From: Fructobacillus sp. EFB-N1
GTDB taxonomy: Bacteria; Bacillota; Bacilli; Lactobacillales; Lactobacillaceae
NCBI RefSeq assembly: GCF_001038455.1
Contig: NZ_LDUY01000014.1
Span: 1-46,913, forward strand
Length of the DNA: 46,913 nt
Reading direction: 5' to 3'
Shown here: positions 27,116 through 36,586 of the stretch, piece by piece
Layout of the letters: each line of letters opens with the position of its first letter
Position numbering within the stretch: the stretch's first letter is position 1
The notes under the pieces: model-generated
What the model was told of the DNA's origin: nothing
Seen by the model: only the letters and a program-made list of their open reading frames with translations
Database searches by the model: none
Made by a program: the position numbers and the translations under genes

Positions 27116-27738
27116 TAGGCGAGACCTCCTTGGATTTCTTCGATCGCTGCTTGAACAACCACCAGCTTATCAGCGTTAACAACGTCCAAGACGTTGATAC
27201 CGTTTGTTGTCATCACTTGAACGTTTGCCAAGTTACGAGCTGACAACAAAGCGTTTTGGTTACCTTCATCAACGATTACCAAGGCCTTTGAATCAACAGC
27301 CAAGTTTGCCAAAACTTCCTTGAAGTTCTTTGTCTTAGCTTCATCAAATGCCAAAGCATCAACTACGACCAACTTGTTGTCAGCCAACTTTTGTGACAAA
27401 GCTGACTTCAAGGCTAATTGATAAGCCTTCTTGTTGATCCGGTAAGAGTAAGAACGTGGGGTTGGACCGAATACGATTCCACCACCACGCCATTGTGGCG
27501 CGCGGATAGAACCTTGACGGGCACGACCAGTTCCCTTTTGCTTCCATGGCTTACGGCCACCACCAGAAACAGCGGAACGGTTCTTAACCGCATGCGTTCC
27601 CTGACGCATTGATGCGCGTTGCATCAAAACTGCGTCAGTAATCACAGCATTGTTTGGTTCAACGGCGAAAACTGCTTCGTTTAAGTCCAAGTCAGCAGCC
27701 TTTGAACCATCTTGCTTTAATACAGCAACTTTTGTCAT
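27115..27738 (-). CDS. rplD: 50S ribosomal protein L4
   Basis: Complete 207-residue L4. The extended loop [25 protein letters not shown] lines the exit tunnel. In E. coli L4 represses the S10 operon through its leader; a structured leader exists here at 28824-29007, but an L4 site is not shown. Confidence 0.97.
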   Translation of the reverse strand: MTKVAVLKQDGSKAADLDLNEAVFAVEPNNAVITDAVLMQRASMRQGTHAVKNRSAVSGGGRKPWKQKGTGRARQGSIRAPQWRGGGIVFGPTPRSYSYRINKKAYQLALKSALSQKLADNKLVVVDALAFDEAKTKNFKEVLANLAVDSKALVIVDEGNQNALLSARNLANVQVMTTNGINVLDVVNADKLVVVQAAIEEIQGGLA

Positions 27739-27766
27739 GATTGATTGTTCTCCTTTCTATAAAGTA

Positions 27767-28456
27767 TTAAGCTTCTTCAGCCTGAGCTTCAGCAGCTGGC
27801 TTTGCGCCGGCCATCTTCACTTCAGGGTGCTTAGCATTTGTCTTAACAGTTGACTTGATTGTCAAAAGTGACTTGTTTGCTCCAGGAACGTTCCCCTTCA
27901 ACAACAACAAGTTGTTTTCAACATCAACGTGAACAATCGCAATGTTTTGCATTGTCCGCTTCTGGTTACCCATACGACCAGGCAAGAGCTTACCCTTGAA
28001 TACCCGGTTGATGATGGCACCCATTGAACCTGGGCGACGGTGGTAACGAGAACCGTGACTCATAGGACCACGTGATTGACCCAAGCGCTTGATAGCACCT
28101 TGGAAACCGTGTCCCTTAGTAATACCGGTAACATCAACATATTCACCGGCTTGGAAAGTGTCAACAGCAATTGCATCCCCAACGCTGTATTCGCCTTCCG
28201 CATCACGGACTTCACGAATGTAGCGCTTAGGGGCTGTGTTGGCTTTTGCAACGTGGCCTTGTTCAGGTTTGTTTGACAAAATCTCGCGCTTGTCTTGGTA
28301 ACCCAACTGCAAAGCGTTGTATCCATCAGTTGCTTGCGTCTTAACTTGCAAAACAACGTTTGGAGTAGCTTCAACAGCAGTCACGGCGATCAATTCACCA
28401 GATTCAGTAAAAACCTGAGTCATACCGACTTTACGGCCTAAGATACCTTTAGTCAT
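27767..28456 (-). CDS. rplC: 50S ribosomal protein L3
   Basis: Complete 229-residue L3 ([43 protein letters not shown]). It ends in an acidic, Ala-rich tail (AAEAQAEEA), an extension seen in some LAB L3 proteins. Second gene of the S10 operon. Confidence 0.97.
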   Translation of the reverse strand: MTKGILGRKVGMTQVFTESGELIAVTAVEATPNVVLQVKTQATDGYNALQLGYQDKREILSNKPEQGHVAKANTAPKRYIREVRDAEGEYSVGDAIAVDTFQAGEYVDVTGITKGHGFQGAIKRLGQSRGPMSHGSRYHRRPGSMGAIINRVFKGKLLPGRMGNQKRTMQNIAIVHVDVENNLLLLKGNVPGANKSLLTIKSTVKTNAKHPEVKMAGAKPAAEAQAEEA

Positions 28457-28514
28457 GACTAATCTCCTTCATTTCATCGCTAAACTATTTTATCTAGCGG
28501 GGTGGTACTTTAAA

Positions 28515-28823
28515 TTAGAGCTTGATTTCGATTGCAACACCAGCTGGCAATTCAAGTTTACGCAATGCGTCAACTGTCTTGTCAGTAGGGTTCACAATGT
28601 CGACCAAACGCTTGTGAGTTCGCATTTCGAACTGTTCACGAGCATCCTTGTACTTGTGGGGTGAACTAAGCACCGTGTACAATGTCCGTTCAGTAGGCAA
28701 AGGAATAGGACCGGCGATTTCTGCGCCAGTACGCTTTGCTGTTTCAACAATCTTGTCTGCTGATTGGTCCAAGATACGGTGTTCGTATGCCTTCAAGCGG
28801 ATACGGATCTTCTTTTGTGCCAT
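28515..28823 (-). CDS. rpsJ: 30S ribosomal protein S10
   Basis: Complete 102-residue S10 ([48 protein letters not shown]), also the NusE partner of NusB in antitermination. First gene of the S10 operon. GAGGAGG before ATG. Confidence 0.98.
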   Translation of the reverse strand: MAQKKIRIRLKAYEHRILDQSADKIVETAKRTGAEIAGPIPLPTERTLYTVLSSPHKYKDAREQFEMRTHKRLVDIVNPTDKTVDALRKLELPAGVAIEIKL

Positions 28824-29007
28824 TTTCGTGCCTCCTCGTTGATTTTGTAAATCAGCTAACTCCGATCAAAAACCGACAACACCTTTTGCGGTGTTTTGCG
28901 CGCCCTTGGCAACGCGGCCGCGCGTGTCGCAACCTTAATCATCATCGCTAAACGTTGATACACCAGTCTTTTTAAGGGGTTTGCATCGGCAACCCCAAAA
29001 GGCGTAC
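28824..29007 (-). ncRNA. Structured 5' leader of the S10 operon
   Basis: About 185 bases between the promoter and rpsJ with several stems: GGGGTT/AACCCC near its start (28976-29000 region), a GC-rich stem TTGCG-bulge-CGC pairing with GCGCGCAA (about 28897-28935), AACACC/GGTGTT around GCAAAA (28876-28895 region) followed by a T-rich run like an attenuator, and TGATTT/AAATCA (28841-28855) just before the ribosome binding site. I see no open reading frame in it. Confidence 0.55.
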
Positions 29008-29013
29008 TTGAAT

Positions 29014-29042
29014 ATAATAACAGAAAAACCCTTGACTAGCAA
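29014..29042 (-). promoter_or_regulatory. S10 operon promoter
   Basis: Minus-strand TTGCTA (29042-29037), 17 bases, TATTAT (29019-29014). The -35 lies inside the second arm side of the potD terminator. The -10 and following bases match those of the rpsL promoter closely (TTGAATATAATARCAG on the plus strand in both). Confidence 0.75.
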
Positions 29043-29049
29043 GGGTTTT
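29025..29049 (-). terminator. Terminator of the pot operon, overlapping the S10 promoter
   Basis: AAAACCCTTG (29025-29034) and CAAGGGTTTT (29040-29049) are perfect complements around ACTAG. On the minus strand it is followed by T residues. It ends the potABCD transcript 147 bases after potD. Confidence 0.85.
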
Positions 29050-29196
29050 CACTGATTTATTTTATTTTTTTGCCAAATTCTTTTCGTTTAGAATCAGCAA
29101 TTATTTTTTACAATATTTGTTAATTTTAACAAAAATTCTTCGTTTTAACCACTCACGCGGATTTTATCCATCAAAAAATCAGTAAAATCATTCATT
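29050..29196. other. AT-rich 3' region after potD
   Basis: Strongly AT-rich stretch without a gene. The only structure seen is an inverted repeat TTTGTTAA-TT-TTAACAAA around 29117-29134. Confidence 0.4.
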
Positions 29197-30279
29197 TTAT
29201 GATGGTCGTGAAATTTTGAATTCTAGGAAAGCGTCATTATAGCGTTGTGTCCACTCTTGATTGAAGGTTTGATAAACCTGCAACCGGTCCAAAGTGGCAG
29301 CGGATGGATAAAAGGCTGGGTCAGACTTCTCATCAGCCGGCAACAGGGCATAGGCCCCCTTGTTTGCCGTCGCATAGCCAACGTATTCAGCATTTTGCTT
29401 TGCGTTCTCGGGTTTATTTAAGAAGTTAATCAAGGCGTAGGCCGCCTCCTTATGCTTGGCATTCTTTGGGATCACCAAGTTATCAAACCATTCGTTTGAG
29501 CCATCTTTAGGTACCAAATAGGCTAAGTCCGAGTTTTGCGACATTGCCTGAGCCGCTTCACCAGAGTAAGTTACCCCAATGCTAGCTTCTCCTTGGGCCA
29601 TATAAATCTTTAACTCATCAGCCACAATAGCTTTGACGTTTGGCATCAAAGTATCTAACTTCCCCTTAGCCGCCGCCAAATCCGCAACATTTTGGTCGTT
29701 AACGGACTTACCTTGGGAAATCAGGGTCATCCCCAAAATATCACGGGCTGAATCGACCAACATAATTTGTTTCTTGAATTGCGGTGACCACAACTTCGCC
29801 CAGGTATCAATTTGATCAGCACTGACCTTCTTTTTATTATAAAGAATTCCCAGCGTTCCCCAGAAATATGGAACGGAATATTTATTGTGCGGGTCAAAGG
29901 TCTGATTTAAGAAGCGTGAATCGATGTTGTTCATGCCCGTAATCTTGGACTTGTCTAATGGTGCCAGCAGGCCCTCCTGGGCCATCTTATCTACCATATA
30001 ATCGGATGGGACCGTTAAATCATAGTTTGTCCCACCCTGCTTAATCTTGGTGTACATAGCCTCGTTCGAGTCAAAGGTCTGATAGTTCACCTTGTAGCCA
30101 GTCTCCTTGGTAAACTTTGTCAGCAAATCAGGATCGATATAATCGCCCCAATTATAGAAGTTCAAGACTTTTTCACCTGTCACCTCATCCTTGCGGCTAT
30201 TGTCAAAGACGGCTTTCCCAGCCACCAGGCCAACAACAACCAGTAAAATGGCTAAAATACTTAAGAAAAATTTTTTCAT
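29197..30279 (-). CDS. potD: Spermidine/putrescine ABC transporter substrate-binding protein
   Basis: Extracellular polyamine-binding protein, 360 residues. NFYNWGDYIDPDLLTKFTKETG is the family signature, with the ligand-site aromatic residues; VPYFWGTLGILYNK follows. Residues 1-22 form a hydrophobic N-terminal segment (FFLSILAILLVVVGLVAG), but the usual lipobox cysteine is missing (VAGKA), so it is probably held by an uncleaved membrane segment or released. Overlaps potC by 4 bases. Last gene of the pot operon. Confidence 0.95.
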   Translation of the reverse strand: MKKFFLSILAILLVVVGLVAGKAVFDNSRKDEVTGEKVLNFYNWGDYIDPDLLTKFTKETGYKVNYQTFDSNEAMYTKIKQGGTNYDLTVPSDYMVDKMAQEGLLAPLDKSKITGMNNIDSRFLNQTFDPHNKYSVPYFWGTLGILYNKKKVSADQIDTWAKLWSPQFKKQIMLVDSARDILGMTLISQGKSVNDQNVADLAAAKGKLDTLMPNVKAIVADELKIYMAQGEASIGVTYSGEAAQAMSQNSDLAYLVPKDGSNEWFDNLVIPKNAKHKEAAYALINFLNKPENAKQNAEYVGYATANKGAYALLPADEKSDPAFYPSAATLDRLQVYQTFNQEWTQRYNDAFLEFKISRPS

Positions 30280-31079
30280 TTAACCTTCTCCCTTAGTTCC
30301 GGGGCCTTTTGGCGCTGATTTAACCGGTTAATAAAGTAGTAGGCCACGGCAATTACCAGAGAAAAGAGGAAAATCAGTGCCGACAAGGCATTAATTTCCA
30401 ATGAAACCCCCTGGCGGGCACGTGAGTAAATTTCAACAGCCAAAGTCGAAAAACCGTTTCCAGTGACAAAGAAGGTCACGGCAAAGTCATCCAATGAATA
30501 GGTCAAGGCCATAAAAAAGCCCGCCACAATCCCTGGCGTAATTGCCGGAATGGTGACCTGCCCCAAGACCTGGGTTGGCCGAGCCCCTAAATCCTGGGCG
30601 GCCAAGACCAAGTCCGGGTTCATTTCCTGCAATCGAGGCAAGACCATCAAAACTACAATTGGAATTGAAAAGGCAACGTGAGCCAGCAACACCGTGACAA
30701 AGCCAAGCGAGAACTTAAAGGTCGTAAAGAGAATCAAGAACGCCGCCCCAATAATAACATCGGGCGAAACCAATAAGACGTTATTCAGGGAAAGCAAAGC
30801 CCCTTTAACCGCTCCCCGGTGAACACGAAAGATTGCCAATGCACCCAATGTTCCAATAATGGTTGCTAATAAGGAAGACAGCAAGGCTACAATTCCCGTT
30901 TCAAAAACGATGTCGATTAGGCGGGTATCCTGCCACAGTTCGCCATAGTGCTTAAAGGAGAAGCCCGCGAAGCCCTTCATCGTTGTCCCCGCATTAAAGG
31001 AATAGAAGACAAGGTACAAAATTGGCAAGTAAAGAATCAAAAACATCACAATCAAATATGGGGTTCTGATTTTTTTCAT
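30276..31079 (-). CDS. potC: Spermidine/putrescine ABC transporter permease PotC
   Basis: 267 residues, six membrane segments, with the EAA-type ATPase-contact loop (AAQDLGARPTQVLGQVTIPAITPGI). Together with PotB it forms the membrane channel. ATG overlaps the potB stop. Confidence 0.94.
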   Translation of the reverse strand: MKKIRTPYLIVMFLILYLPILYLVFYSFNAGTTMKGFAGFSFKHYGELWQDTRLIDIVFETGIVALLSSLLATIIGTLGALAIFRVHRGAVKGALLSLNNVLLVSPDVIIGAAFLILFTTFKFSLGFVTVLLAHVAFSIPIVVLMVLPRLQEMNPDLVLAAQDLGARPTQVLGQVTIPAITPGIVAGFFMALTYSLDDFAVTFFVTGNGFSTLAVEIYSRARQGVSLEINALSALIFLFSLVIAVAYYFINRLNQRQKAPELREKVK

Positions 31080-31906
31080 GACCGGCCTCCCTTCTGCTTA
31101 TCCTGTGTTAAGAGCATCGTAATCACCATCGCTACGATGAGGATGACACCAATCGTTGATCCAAAGGCCCAGTTTTGAGTCACTAAGAAATGCTCTTCGA
31201 TTGCTGTTCCCAAAGTAATCACTCGGTTACCACCAATCAAACGGGTAATCATAAAGAGTGACAGGCTGGGGATAAAGACCGCTTGAATACCGGCTTTTAC
31301 CCCAGGCATCGATAAGGGCCAGATTACTTTTTTCAAAGTTTGCCAAGAGTTTGCCCCAAGGTCGCGACTAGCAGCCGTCAGCAATGGGTCGATATCACTT
31401 AAGGCGTTAAAAATCGGTAAAATCATGAAGGGCAACTCCACGTAAGCCGCCACCAAGAGAAATGACCAGTCAGTAAACAGTAACTGCATGGGGTGCAAAC
31501 CAACCGCCGTCAAAGTTGAATTAACTAAGCCCCCCTGCCCTAACAAACCAATAAAGGCATAGGTTTTCAGCAACAAGTTAATCCAGGTTGGCAATATGAC
31601 TAGCAACAGCCAAAACTGCTTATTTTTCAGCGTTGTCAAAAAATAAGCGGTTGGATAAGCAAAGACCAGCGTAATCACGGTAATCAAAAAGGCGTACCAG
31701 ATGGAATTAAAGGTCATGGCCAAATAGGAACCCGAGGTAAAAAAGGCCTGATAATTCGCCAGCGTAAAGTGGTGGTTCTGGTCCTGCAAGGATTCAACGA
31801 GGAGCAACAAGAGCGGCAACACTACAAAGGCCAAGAGCCACAGACCATAAATCCCCATATAAGCAGAGGTAAAGCCCTGCTTTTGTTTTTTAAAAGACAG
31901 TGCCAT
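31076..31906 (-). CDS. potB: Spermidine/putrescine ABC transporter permease PotB
   Basis: 276 residues with six membrane segments; EAA loop AASRDLGANSWQTLKKVIWPLSMPG. Starts at the last base of the potA stop. Partner of PotC. Confidence 0.94.
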   Translation of the reverse strand: MALSFKKQKQGFTSAYMGIYGLWLLAFVVLPLLLLLVESLQDQNHHFTLANYQAFFTSGSYLAMTFNSIWYAFLITVITLVFAYPTAYFLTTLKNKQFWLLLVILPTWINLLLKTYAFIGLLGQGGLVNSTLTAVGLHPMQLLFTDWSFLLVAAYVELPFMILPIFNALSDIDPLLTAASRDLGANSWQTLKKVIWPLSMPGVKAGIQAVFIPSLSLFMITRLIGGNRVITLGTAIEEHFLVTQNWAFGSTIGVILIVAMVITMLLTQDKQKGGRS

Positions 31907-33060
31907 TAGCCTTGTCCTCCTGATTGCGACTGATCATCCTTAGCAGCTTGCAAAGCCGCTTCGGCCTCTTCATCTTCATAGGATTCCAGCCGGGCATCAA
32001 AGGCAGCTTCACTTTCGTTATAGCGCATAATGTGAATATCCTCAGGGTCAAAGGTCAGGCCAACCCGAGCACCAACAGTTGCTGGGTTTGTCGCCTGGAC
32101 CTGCCAGGTATTCATGTCATCATCAACGGCTGTGATCTCGTAGTAGTCCCCACGGAAAAGTTGGTCTTGAATGGTGACCACTAATTTACCATTAGCGGGA
32201 TCAGTCAAATCCAAGTCTTCTGGCCGCAAGACCACTTCCACCCGTTCGTTTGGCCGCATGCCGGCATCAACGTTTTCAAAATCCTTACCGACAAAGTGAA
32301 CCAGGTAATCATGTTTCATAATCCCGGGCACGATATTGGTTTCCCCAATAAAATCAGCAACGAAGTGATTAATCGGTTCATCATAAATATCTTCTGGCGT
32401 CCCATTTTGTTGGATTAAACCATCATGCATGACAAAAATCCAATCCGACATCGCCAGGGCTTCTTCTTGGTCGTGCGTCACGAAGACAAAGGTTATCCCT
32501 AAGCGCTTTTGGATATTACGCAATTCCTGCTGCAATTCCTTACGCAACTTATAGTCCAAGGCCGACAGCGGCTCATCCAAAAGAAGGACCTCTGGGTCGT
32601 TAGCCAAAGCACGGGCAATAGCCACACGCTGTTGCTGCCCACCTGAAAGTTCGCTGATTTCTCGGCGCTCAAAGCCTGACAGCTTGACCAATCCCAACAT
32701 TTCTTTAACCTTGTCTTGAATGTCTTTTTCAGACATTTTCTTTAATCGCGGACCAAAGGCCACGTTATCAAAGACATTCATATTTGGAAAGAGGGAATAA
32801 TTCTGAAAAACCGTGTTGACCCGTCGTTTTTCAGCCGGCACATCATTGATGACCTGGCCTTCAAAAAAGATTTTGCCCGCATCGGCCTGTAACTGACCAG
32901 AAATCAGTTTCAAAATCGTCGACTTTCCGGAACCGGATGGGCCCAATAAGGTATAAAACTTACCTGATTCTAAGACCAGGTCAATTTCCTTTAATACTTC
33001 CGTATCGCCAAAAGAAAGGGCGACCTTGGAAAATTCAAGAATTGGCATCTTTTCAACCAT
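31906..33060 (-). CDS. potA: Spermidine/putrescine import ATP-binding protein PotA
   Basis: 384 residues. Walker [10 protein letters not shown] at 40-48, signature LSGGQQQR, Walker B VLLLDEP, switch THDQEEA, and a C-terminal TOBE domain (from about 290). The tail is unusually acidic and Ala/Gln-rich ([24 protein letters not shown]). GGAG precedes the ATG. First gene of potABCD; no convincing -35/-10 was found upstream, TTGTCT with a poor -10 being the best. Confidence 0.96.
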   Translation of the reverse strand: MVEKMPILEFSKVALSFGDTEVLKEIDLVLESGKFYTLLGPSGSGKSTILKLISGQLQADAGKIFFEGQVINDVPAEKRRVNTVFQNYSLFPNMNVFDNVAFGPRLKKMSEKDIQDKVKEMLGLVKLSGFERREISELSGGQQQRVAIARALANDPEVLLLDEPLSALDYKLRKELQQELRNIQKRLGITFVFVTHDQEEALAMSDWIFVMHDGLIQQNGTPEDIYDEPINHFVADFIGETNIVPGIMKHDYLVHFVGKDFENVDAGMRPNERVEVVLRPEDLDLTDPANGKLVVTIQDQLFRGDYYEITAVDDDMNTWQVQATNPATVGARVGLTFDPEDIHIMRYNESEAAFDARLESYEDEEAEAALQAAKDDQSQSGGQG

Positions 33061-33138
33061 GTTACTTCTCCAATCATTATTGTCACCATCTTACAACAAA
33101 TGAGACAACAGACCAAACTTTAAAATTTTATCGGAAAC

Positions 33139-33170
33139 AAAAAACCAGGCTGCCGCAGCAACCTGGTTTT
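33139..33170 (-). terminator. Terminator after fusA
   Basis: AAAACCAGG (33141-33149) pairs with CCTGGTTTT (33162-33170) around a 12-base GC-rich loop containing CTG/CAG; T run on the minus strand. Ends the str transcript 24 bases after fusA. Confidence 0.88.
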
Positions 33171-33193
33171 CAGACAATGAGTGAAAGAAGCAA

Positions 33194-35305
33194 TTAAGCT
33201 TCCTTACCTTGTGCTTTGATAATTTCTTCTTGAACGTTCTTAGGAACGGCTTGATAGTGGTCGAAAACCATCTGGAAAGTACCACGTCCTTGCGTAGCTG
33301 AACGCAAAGTCGTTGCATAACCAAACATTTCTGACAAAGGCACTTGTGCCTTAACAGCCAAAACAGGTCCACGGTTTTCTTGTCCTTCAATCAAACCACG
33401 ACGTGCAGAAACGTGTCCCATCACATCACCAAGGTTTTCTTCAGGAACAACGATATCAACAGCCATGATTGGTTCCAAAATAACGGCACCGGCAGTCTTT
33501 GAAGCTTCCTTCAAAGCCAATGAAGCGGCAATCTTAAAGGCAGCTTCAGAAGAATCGACATCGTGGTAAGAACCATCGTACAACTTGGCCTTCAAATCAA
33601 CCAATGGGAAGCCTGCCAAAGGACCAGCATTCAAGGCATCCTTCAAACCTGCTTCAACTGAAGGGATGTATTCACGAGGAACAACACCACCGACGATAGC
33701 ATCTTCGAATTCGAAGCCAGCACCTTCTTCGTTTGGTGAGAATTCAATCCAAACGTCACCATACTGTCCCTTACCACCAGACTGACGCTTAAAGAATCCA
33801 CGAGCTTGAACAGTCTTCGTAAATGCTTCACGATAAGCAACCTGAGGGGCACCAACAGTGGCTTCAACGTTGAATTCACGCTTCATACGATCCACCATGA
33901 TATCCAACTGCAATTCACCCATTCCGGCAATCAAAGTATCACCAGTCTCCTGGTTCGTTGTGGCACGGAATGAAGGGTCTTCTTCAGCCAACTTCTGCAA
34001 AGCAGTTGCCAACTTGTCTTGGTCGGCCTTTGTCTTTGGCTCGATGGCCAATTCAATAACTGGTTCTGGGAATTCCATTGATTCAAGAATCAATGGGTGG
34101 TCCACAGCAGTCAAAGAGTCACCAGTAGTAGTGTTCTTCAAACCAATCGCAGCAGCGATATCACCTGAGAAGACTTCTTCAATTTCAGTACGTGAAGTAG
34201 CGTGCATTTGGAGCAAACGACCAACACGTTCACGAGTATCTGAAGAAGTGTTTTGTACGTATGAACCGGATTGCAAAGTACCAGTATAAACACGCATAAA
34301 TGTCAAACGACCAACGAATGGATCTGTCATGATCTTGAAGGCCAAAGCAGCAAATGGCTTTGAGTCATCGGCAACCAAGTCAACTTCTTCATCAGTCTTA
34401 GGGTCAGTTGCGACATAAGGACGAACTTCTAGAGGACCTGGCAAGTAATCAACAACAGCATCCAACATCATTTGAACACCCTTATCCTTGTAGGCTGAAC
34501 CAGCCAAAACAGGATAGAATTCCAAATTCAATGTGGCACGACGGATAGCAGCTTTCAATTCATCGATAGAAATTTCTTCACCTTCAAGGTACTTTTCCAT
34601 CAATTCTTCATCAACATCCGAAACGGCTTCAATCAAAGTTTCGCGCTTTGTTGAAACGATGTCTTGGTAGTCAGCTGGGATTTCACGTGGTTCCCACTTT
34701 GAACCCAAGTCATCAGTAGGCCAGTAAGCCTTTTCTTCGATTAGGTCAATAACACCCTCGAAATCATCTTCGGCACCAATTGGCCATTGAATAGCTTCGG
34801 CGTTAACTTGCAAACGTTCGTGCATTGAGTTAACTGACATTTCAAAGTCAGCACCCAACTTGTCCATCTTATTAACGAAAACAATCCGGGGAACGTTATA
34901 AGTCGTTGCCTGGTGCCAAACAGTTTCAGTCTGTGGCTCAACACCAGCAGCACCATCCAACACGGCTACGGCACCATCCAAGACACGCAAGGCACGTTCA
35001 ACTTCGATTGTGAAGTCCACGTGACCTGGAGTATCGATGATGTTAACACGGAATGGGTTCTTTTCATATTGGTCGAAGAAGCCACGCCAAACAGCAGTAG
35101 TAGCGGCTGATTGGATCGTGATTCCACGTTCCTTTTCCTGTTCCATGAAGTCCATTTGTGAAGCACCATCGTGTGTTTCACCAATTTTGTGAATCTTACC
35201 TGTATAGTACAAGATTCGTTCTGTCGTCGTCGTCTTACCGGCATCGATGTGGGCCATGATACCGATATTACGAGTGTGATCAAGCGGGTATTCACGCTTT
35301 GCCAT
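33194..35305 (-). CDS. fusA: Elongation factor G
   Basis: Translocation GTPase, 703 residues. G1 [12 protein letters not shown], switch [14 protein letters not shown]3 DTPGHVDF, G4 NKMDKLG, then EF-G domains II-V ending [23 protein letters not shown]. Third gene of the str operon. Tuf is not adjacent in this window. Confidence 0.98.
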   Translation of the reverse strand: MAKREYPLDHTRNIGIMAHIDAGKTTTTERILYYTGKIHKIGETHDGASQMDFMEQEKERGITIQSAATTAVWRGFFDQYEKNPFRVNIIDTPGHVDFTIEVERALRVLDGAVAVLDGAAGVEPQTETVWHQATTYNVPRIVFVNKMDKLGADFEMSVNSMHERLQVNAEAIQWPIGAEDDFEGVIDLIEEKAYWPTDDLGSKWEPREIPADYQDIVSTKRETLIEAVSDVDEELMEKYLEGEEISIDELKAAIRRATLNLEFYPVLAGSAYKDKGVQMMLDAVVDYLPGPLEVRPYVATDPKTDEEVDLVADDSKPFAALAFKIMTDPFVGRLTFMRVYTGTLQSGSYVQNTSSDTRERVGRLLQMHATSRTEIEEVFSGDIAAAIGLKNTTTGDSLTAVDHPLILESMEFPEPVIELAIEPKTKADQDKLATALQKLAEEDPSFRATTNQETGDTLIAGMGELQLDIMVDRMKREFNVEATVGAPQVAYREAFTKTVQARGFFKRQSGGKGQYGDVWIEFSPNEEGAGFEFEDAIVGGVVPREYIPSVEAGLKDALNAGPLAGFPLVDLKAKLYDGSYHDVDSSEAAFKIAASLALKEASKTAGAVILEPIMAVDIVVPEENLGDVMGHVSARRGLIEGQENRGPVLAVKAQVPLSEMFGYATTLRSATQGRGTFQMVFDHYQAVPKNVQEEIIKAQGKEA

Positions 35306-35340
35306 GATGATCTCCTAATTTTTTTATCCTAGTTGCAACA

Positions 35341-35368
35341 AAAAGCGAGCAATATTTGTTCGCTTTTT
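35341..35368 (-). terminator. Hairpin between rpsG and fusA, possible attenuator
   Basis: AAAAGCGA (35341-35348) pairs with TCGCTTTT (35360-35367), extended by a G-U pair and CAA/TTG; on the minus strand T residues follow. A second small hairpin GCCTA/TAGGC is at 35381-35394. It could lower fusA relative to rpsL-rpsG or mark a processing site. Confidence 0.6.
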
Positions 35369-35431
35369 TAAAAATTATGAGCCTATTAGTAGGCCCGTAA
35401 AAGCGAACCAAAGTCCACTTTTACGAAAATC

Positions 35432-35902
35432 CTACCAACGGTAGTGTGCGAAGGCACGGTTGGCTTCAGCCATCTTGTGCGTGTCTTCACGCTTCTTAAC
35501 AGAAGCACCGTTTTCGTTGGCTGCGTCAATAATTTCCTTAGCCAAGCGTTCTTCCATTGTGTGTTCGTTACGCAAACGAGCGTAATTTACCAACCAACGC
35601 AAGCCCAAAGTAGTCCGACGGTCTGGACGAACTTCGATTGGCACCTGGTAGTTAGATCCACCAACACGGCGGGCCTTAACTTCCAAAACTGGCATGATGT
35701 TTTCCATTGCTTGTTCGAAAACTTCCAATGGTTCGTTACCAGTAGTTTCCTTGATGCGGTCAAAAGCTGCATACAAGATAGTTGAAGCAGTTCCGCGCTT
35801 TCCATCAACCATCAACTTGTTGATCAAACGTGAAACTAACTTTGAATTGTAAATTGGGTCAGGCAAAACTTCCTGACGCTTCGTATAACCTTTACGTGGC
35901 AT
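35432..35902 (-). CDS. rpsG: 30S ribosomal protein S7
   Basis: Complete 156-residue S7 ([39 protein letters not shown]), primary binder of the 16S 3' domain and, in E. coli, repressor of the str operon. C-terminal [11 protein letters not shown] is standard. 14 bases after rpsL. Confidence 0.98.
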   Translation of the reverse strand: MPRKGYTKRQEVLPDPIYNSKLVSRLINKLMVDGKRGTASTILYAAFDRIKETTGNEPLEVFEQAMENIMPVLEVKARRVGGSNYQVPIEVRPDRRTTLGLRWLVNYARLRNEHTMEERLAKEIIDAANENGASVKKREDTHKMAEANRAFAHYRW

Positions 35903-35916
35903 GAGTTGTCCTTTCC

Positions 35917-36330
35917 TTACTTCTTAGGAGCTTTCGTTCCATACTTTGAACGTGAAGTCATACGGCCGTCAACACCAGCAGTATCCAAGGCTCCACGAAT
36001 AACGTGATAACGCACACCAGGCAAATCCTTAACACGACCACCACGGATCAAAACAACTGAGTGTTCTTGCAAGTTGTGACCAATACCTGGGATGTAAGCA
36101 GTTACTTCGTACAAGTTTGACAAACGTACACGAGCGTACTTACGCAAAGCTGAGTTAGGCTTTTTTGGTGTCAAAGTTCCGACACGAGTCGCAACTCCAC
36201 GCTTTTGTGGGGCAACATTGTTTGTTGCCTTCTTCTTCATTGAGTTGTAGCCGAAGTTCAAGGCTGGTGACTTTGACTTAGTCGCTTGAGACTTACGTGA
36301 CTTACGAACCAATTGGTTAATTGTAGGCAT
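35917..36330 (-). CDS. rpsL: 30S ribosomal protein S12
   Basis: Complete 137-residue S12 ([53 protein letters not shown]), part of the decoding centre. K in TPKKPNS and K in GRVKDLPG are the positions altered in streptomycin resistance and both are wild-type lysine here. I start at ATG 36330 after AAGGAG; the in-frame extension upstream is leader RNA. Confidence 0.98.
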   Translation of the reverse strand: MPTINQLVRKSRKSQATKSKSPALNFGYNSMKKKATNNVAPQKRGVATRVGTLTPKKPNSALRKYARVRLSNLYEVTAYIPGIGHNLQEHSVVLIRGGRVKDLPGVRYHVIRGALDTAGVDGRMTSRSKYGTKAPKK

Positions 36331-36339
36331 CCTACTATA

Positions 36340-36488
36340 CTCCTTCATTCTTGTTTTTTTCACAGTTCCAGGCGTATCACTTTTGTTCATAAACAAAAGT
36401 GCTCCTGGAAGTCCTGCTTCGACTTGCCTTTACACAGGCCTTTTGCCGGCTTTACCCGCGCAAAAGGACTAATGACTTAAAAGCACGT
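36340..36488 (-). ncRNA. Structured 5' leader of the str operon
   Basis: About 155 bases from promoter to rpsL. The main element is a two-step hairpin: outer TTCCAGG (36366-36372)/CCTGGAA (36404-36410), an asymmetric loop (CGTAT/CT), inner CACTTTTGTT (36378-36387)/AACAAAAGTG (36392-36401) with loop CATA. A second hairpin uses CCTTTTGC/GCAAAAGG (about 36438-36470). It looks like a ribosomal protein-binding leader; the family is not identified. Confidence 0.6.
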
Positions 36489-36493
36489 TGAAT

Positions 36494-36521
36494 ATAATAG
36501 CAGGTTTAGAGCTAATGTCAA
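36494..36521 (-). promoter_or_regulatory. str operon (rpsL) promoter
   Basis: Minus-strand TTGACA (36521-36516), 16 bases, TATTAT (36499-36494). The -10 surroundings are near-identical to the S10 promoter. Confidence 0.8.
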
Positions 36522-36586
36522 GGGCTTTTTGCCAGTTTTTTAAGGGTCGATTTCAATTTTTAGGGTTGACTTTCGTCTAACTCCCT

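Noticed and set aside
36331-36396. N-terminal extension or upstream peptide in frame with rpsL
   Set aside because: The family start MPTINQ has its own ribosome binding site, and the extension encodes the stable leader hairpin rather than protein.
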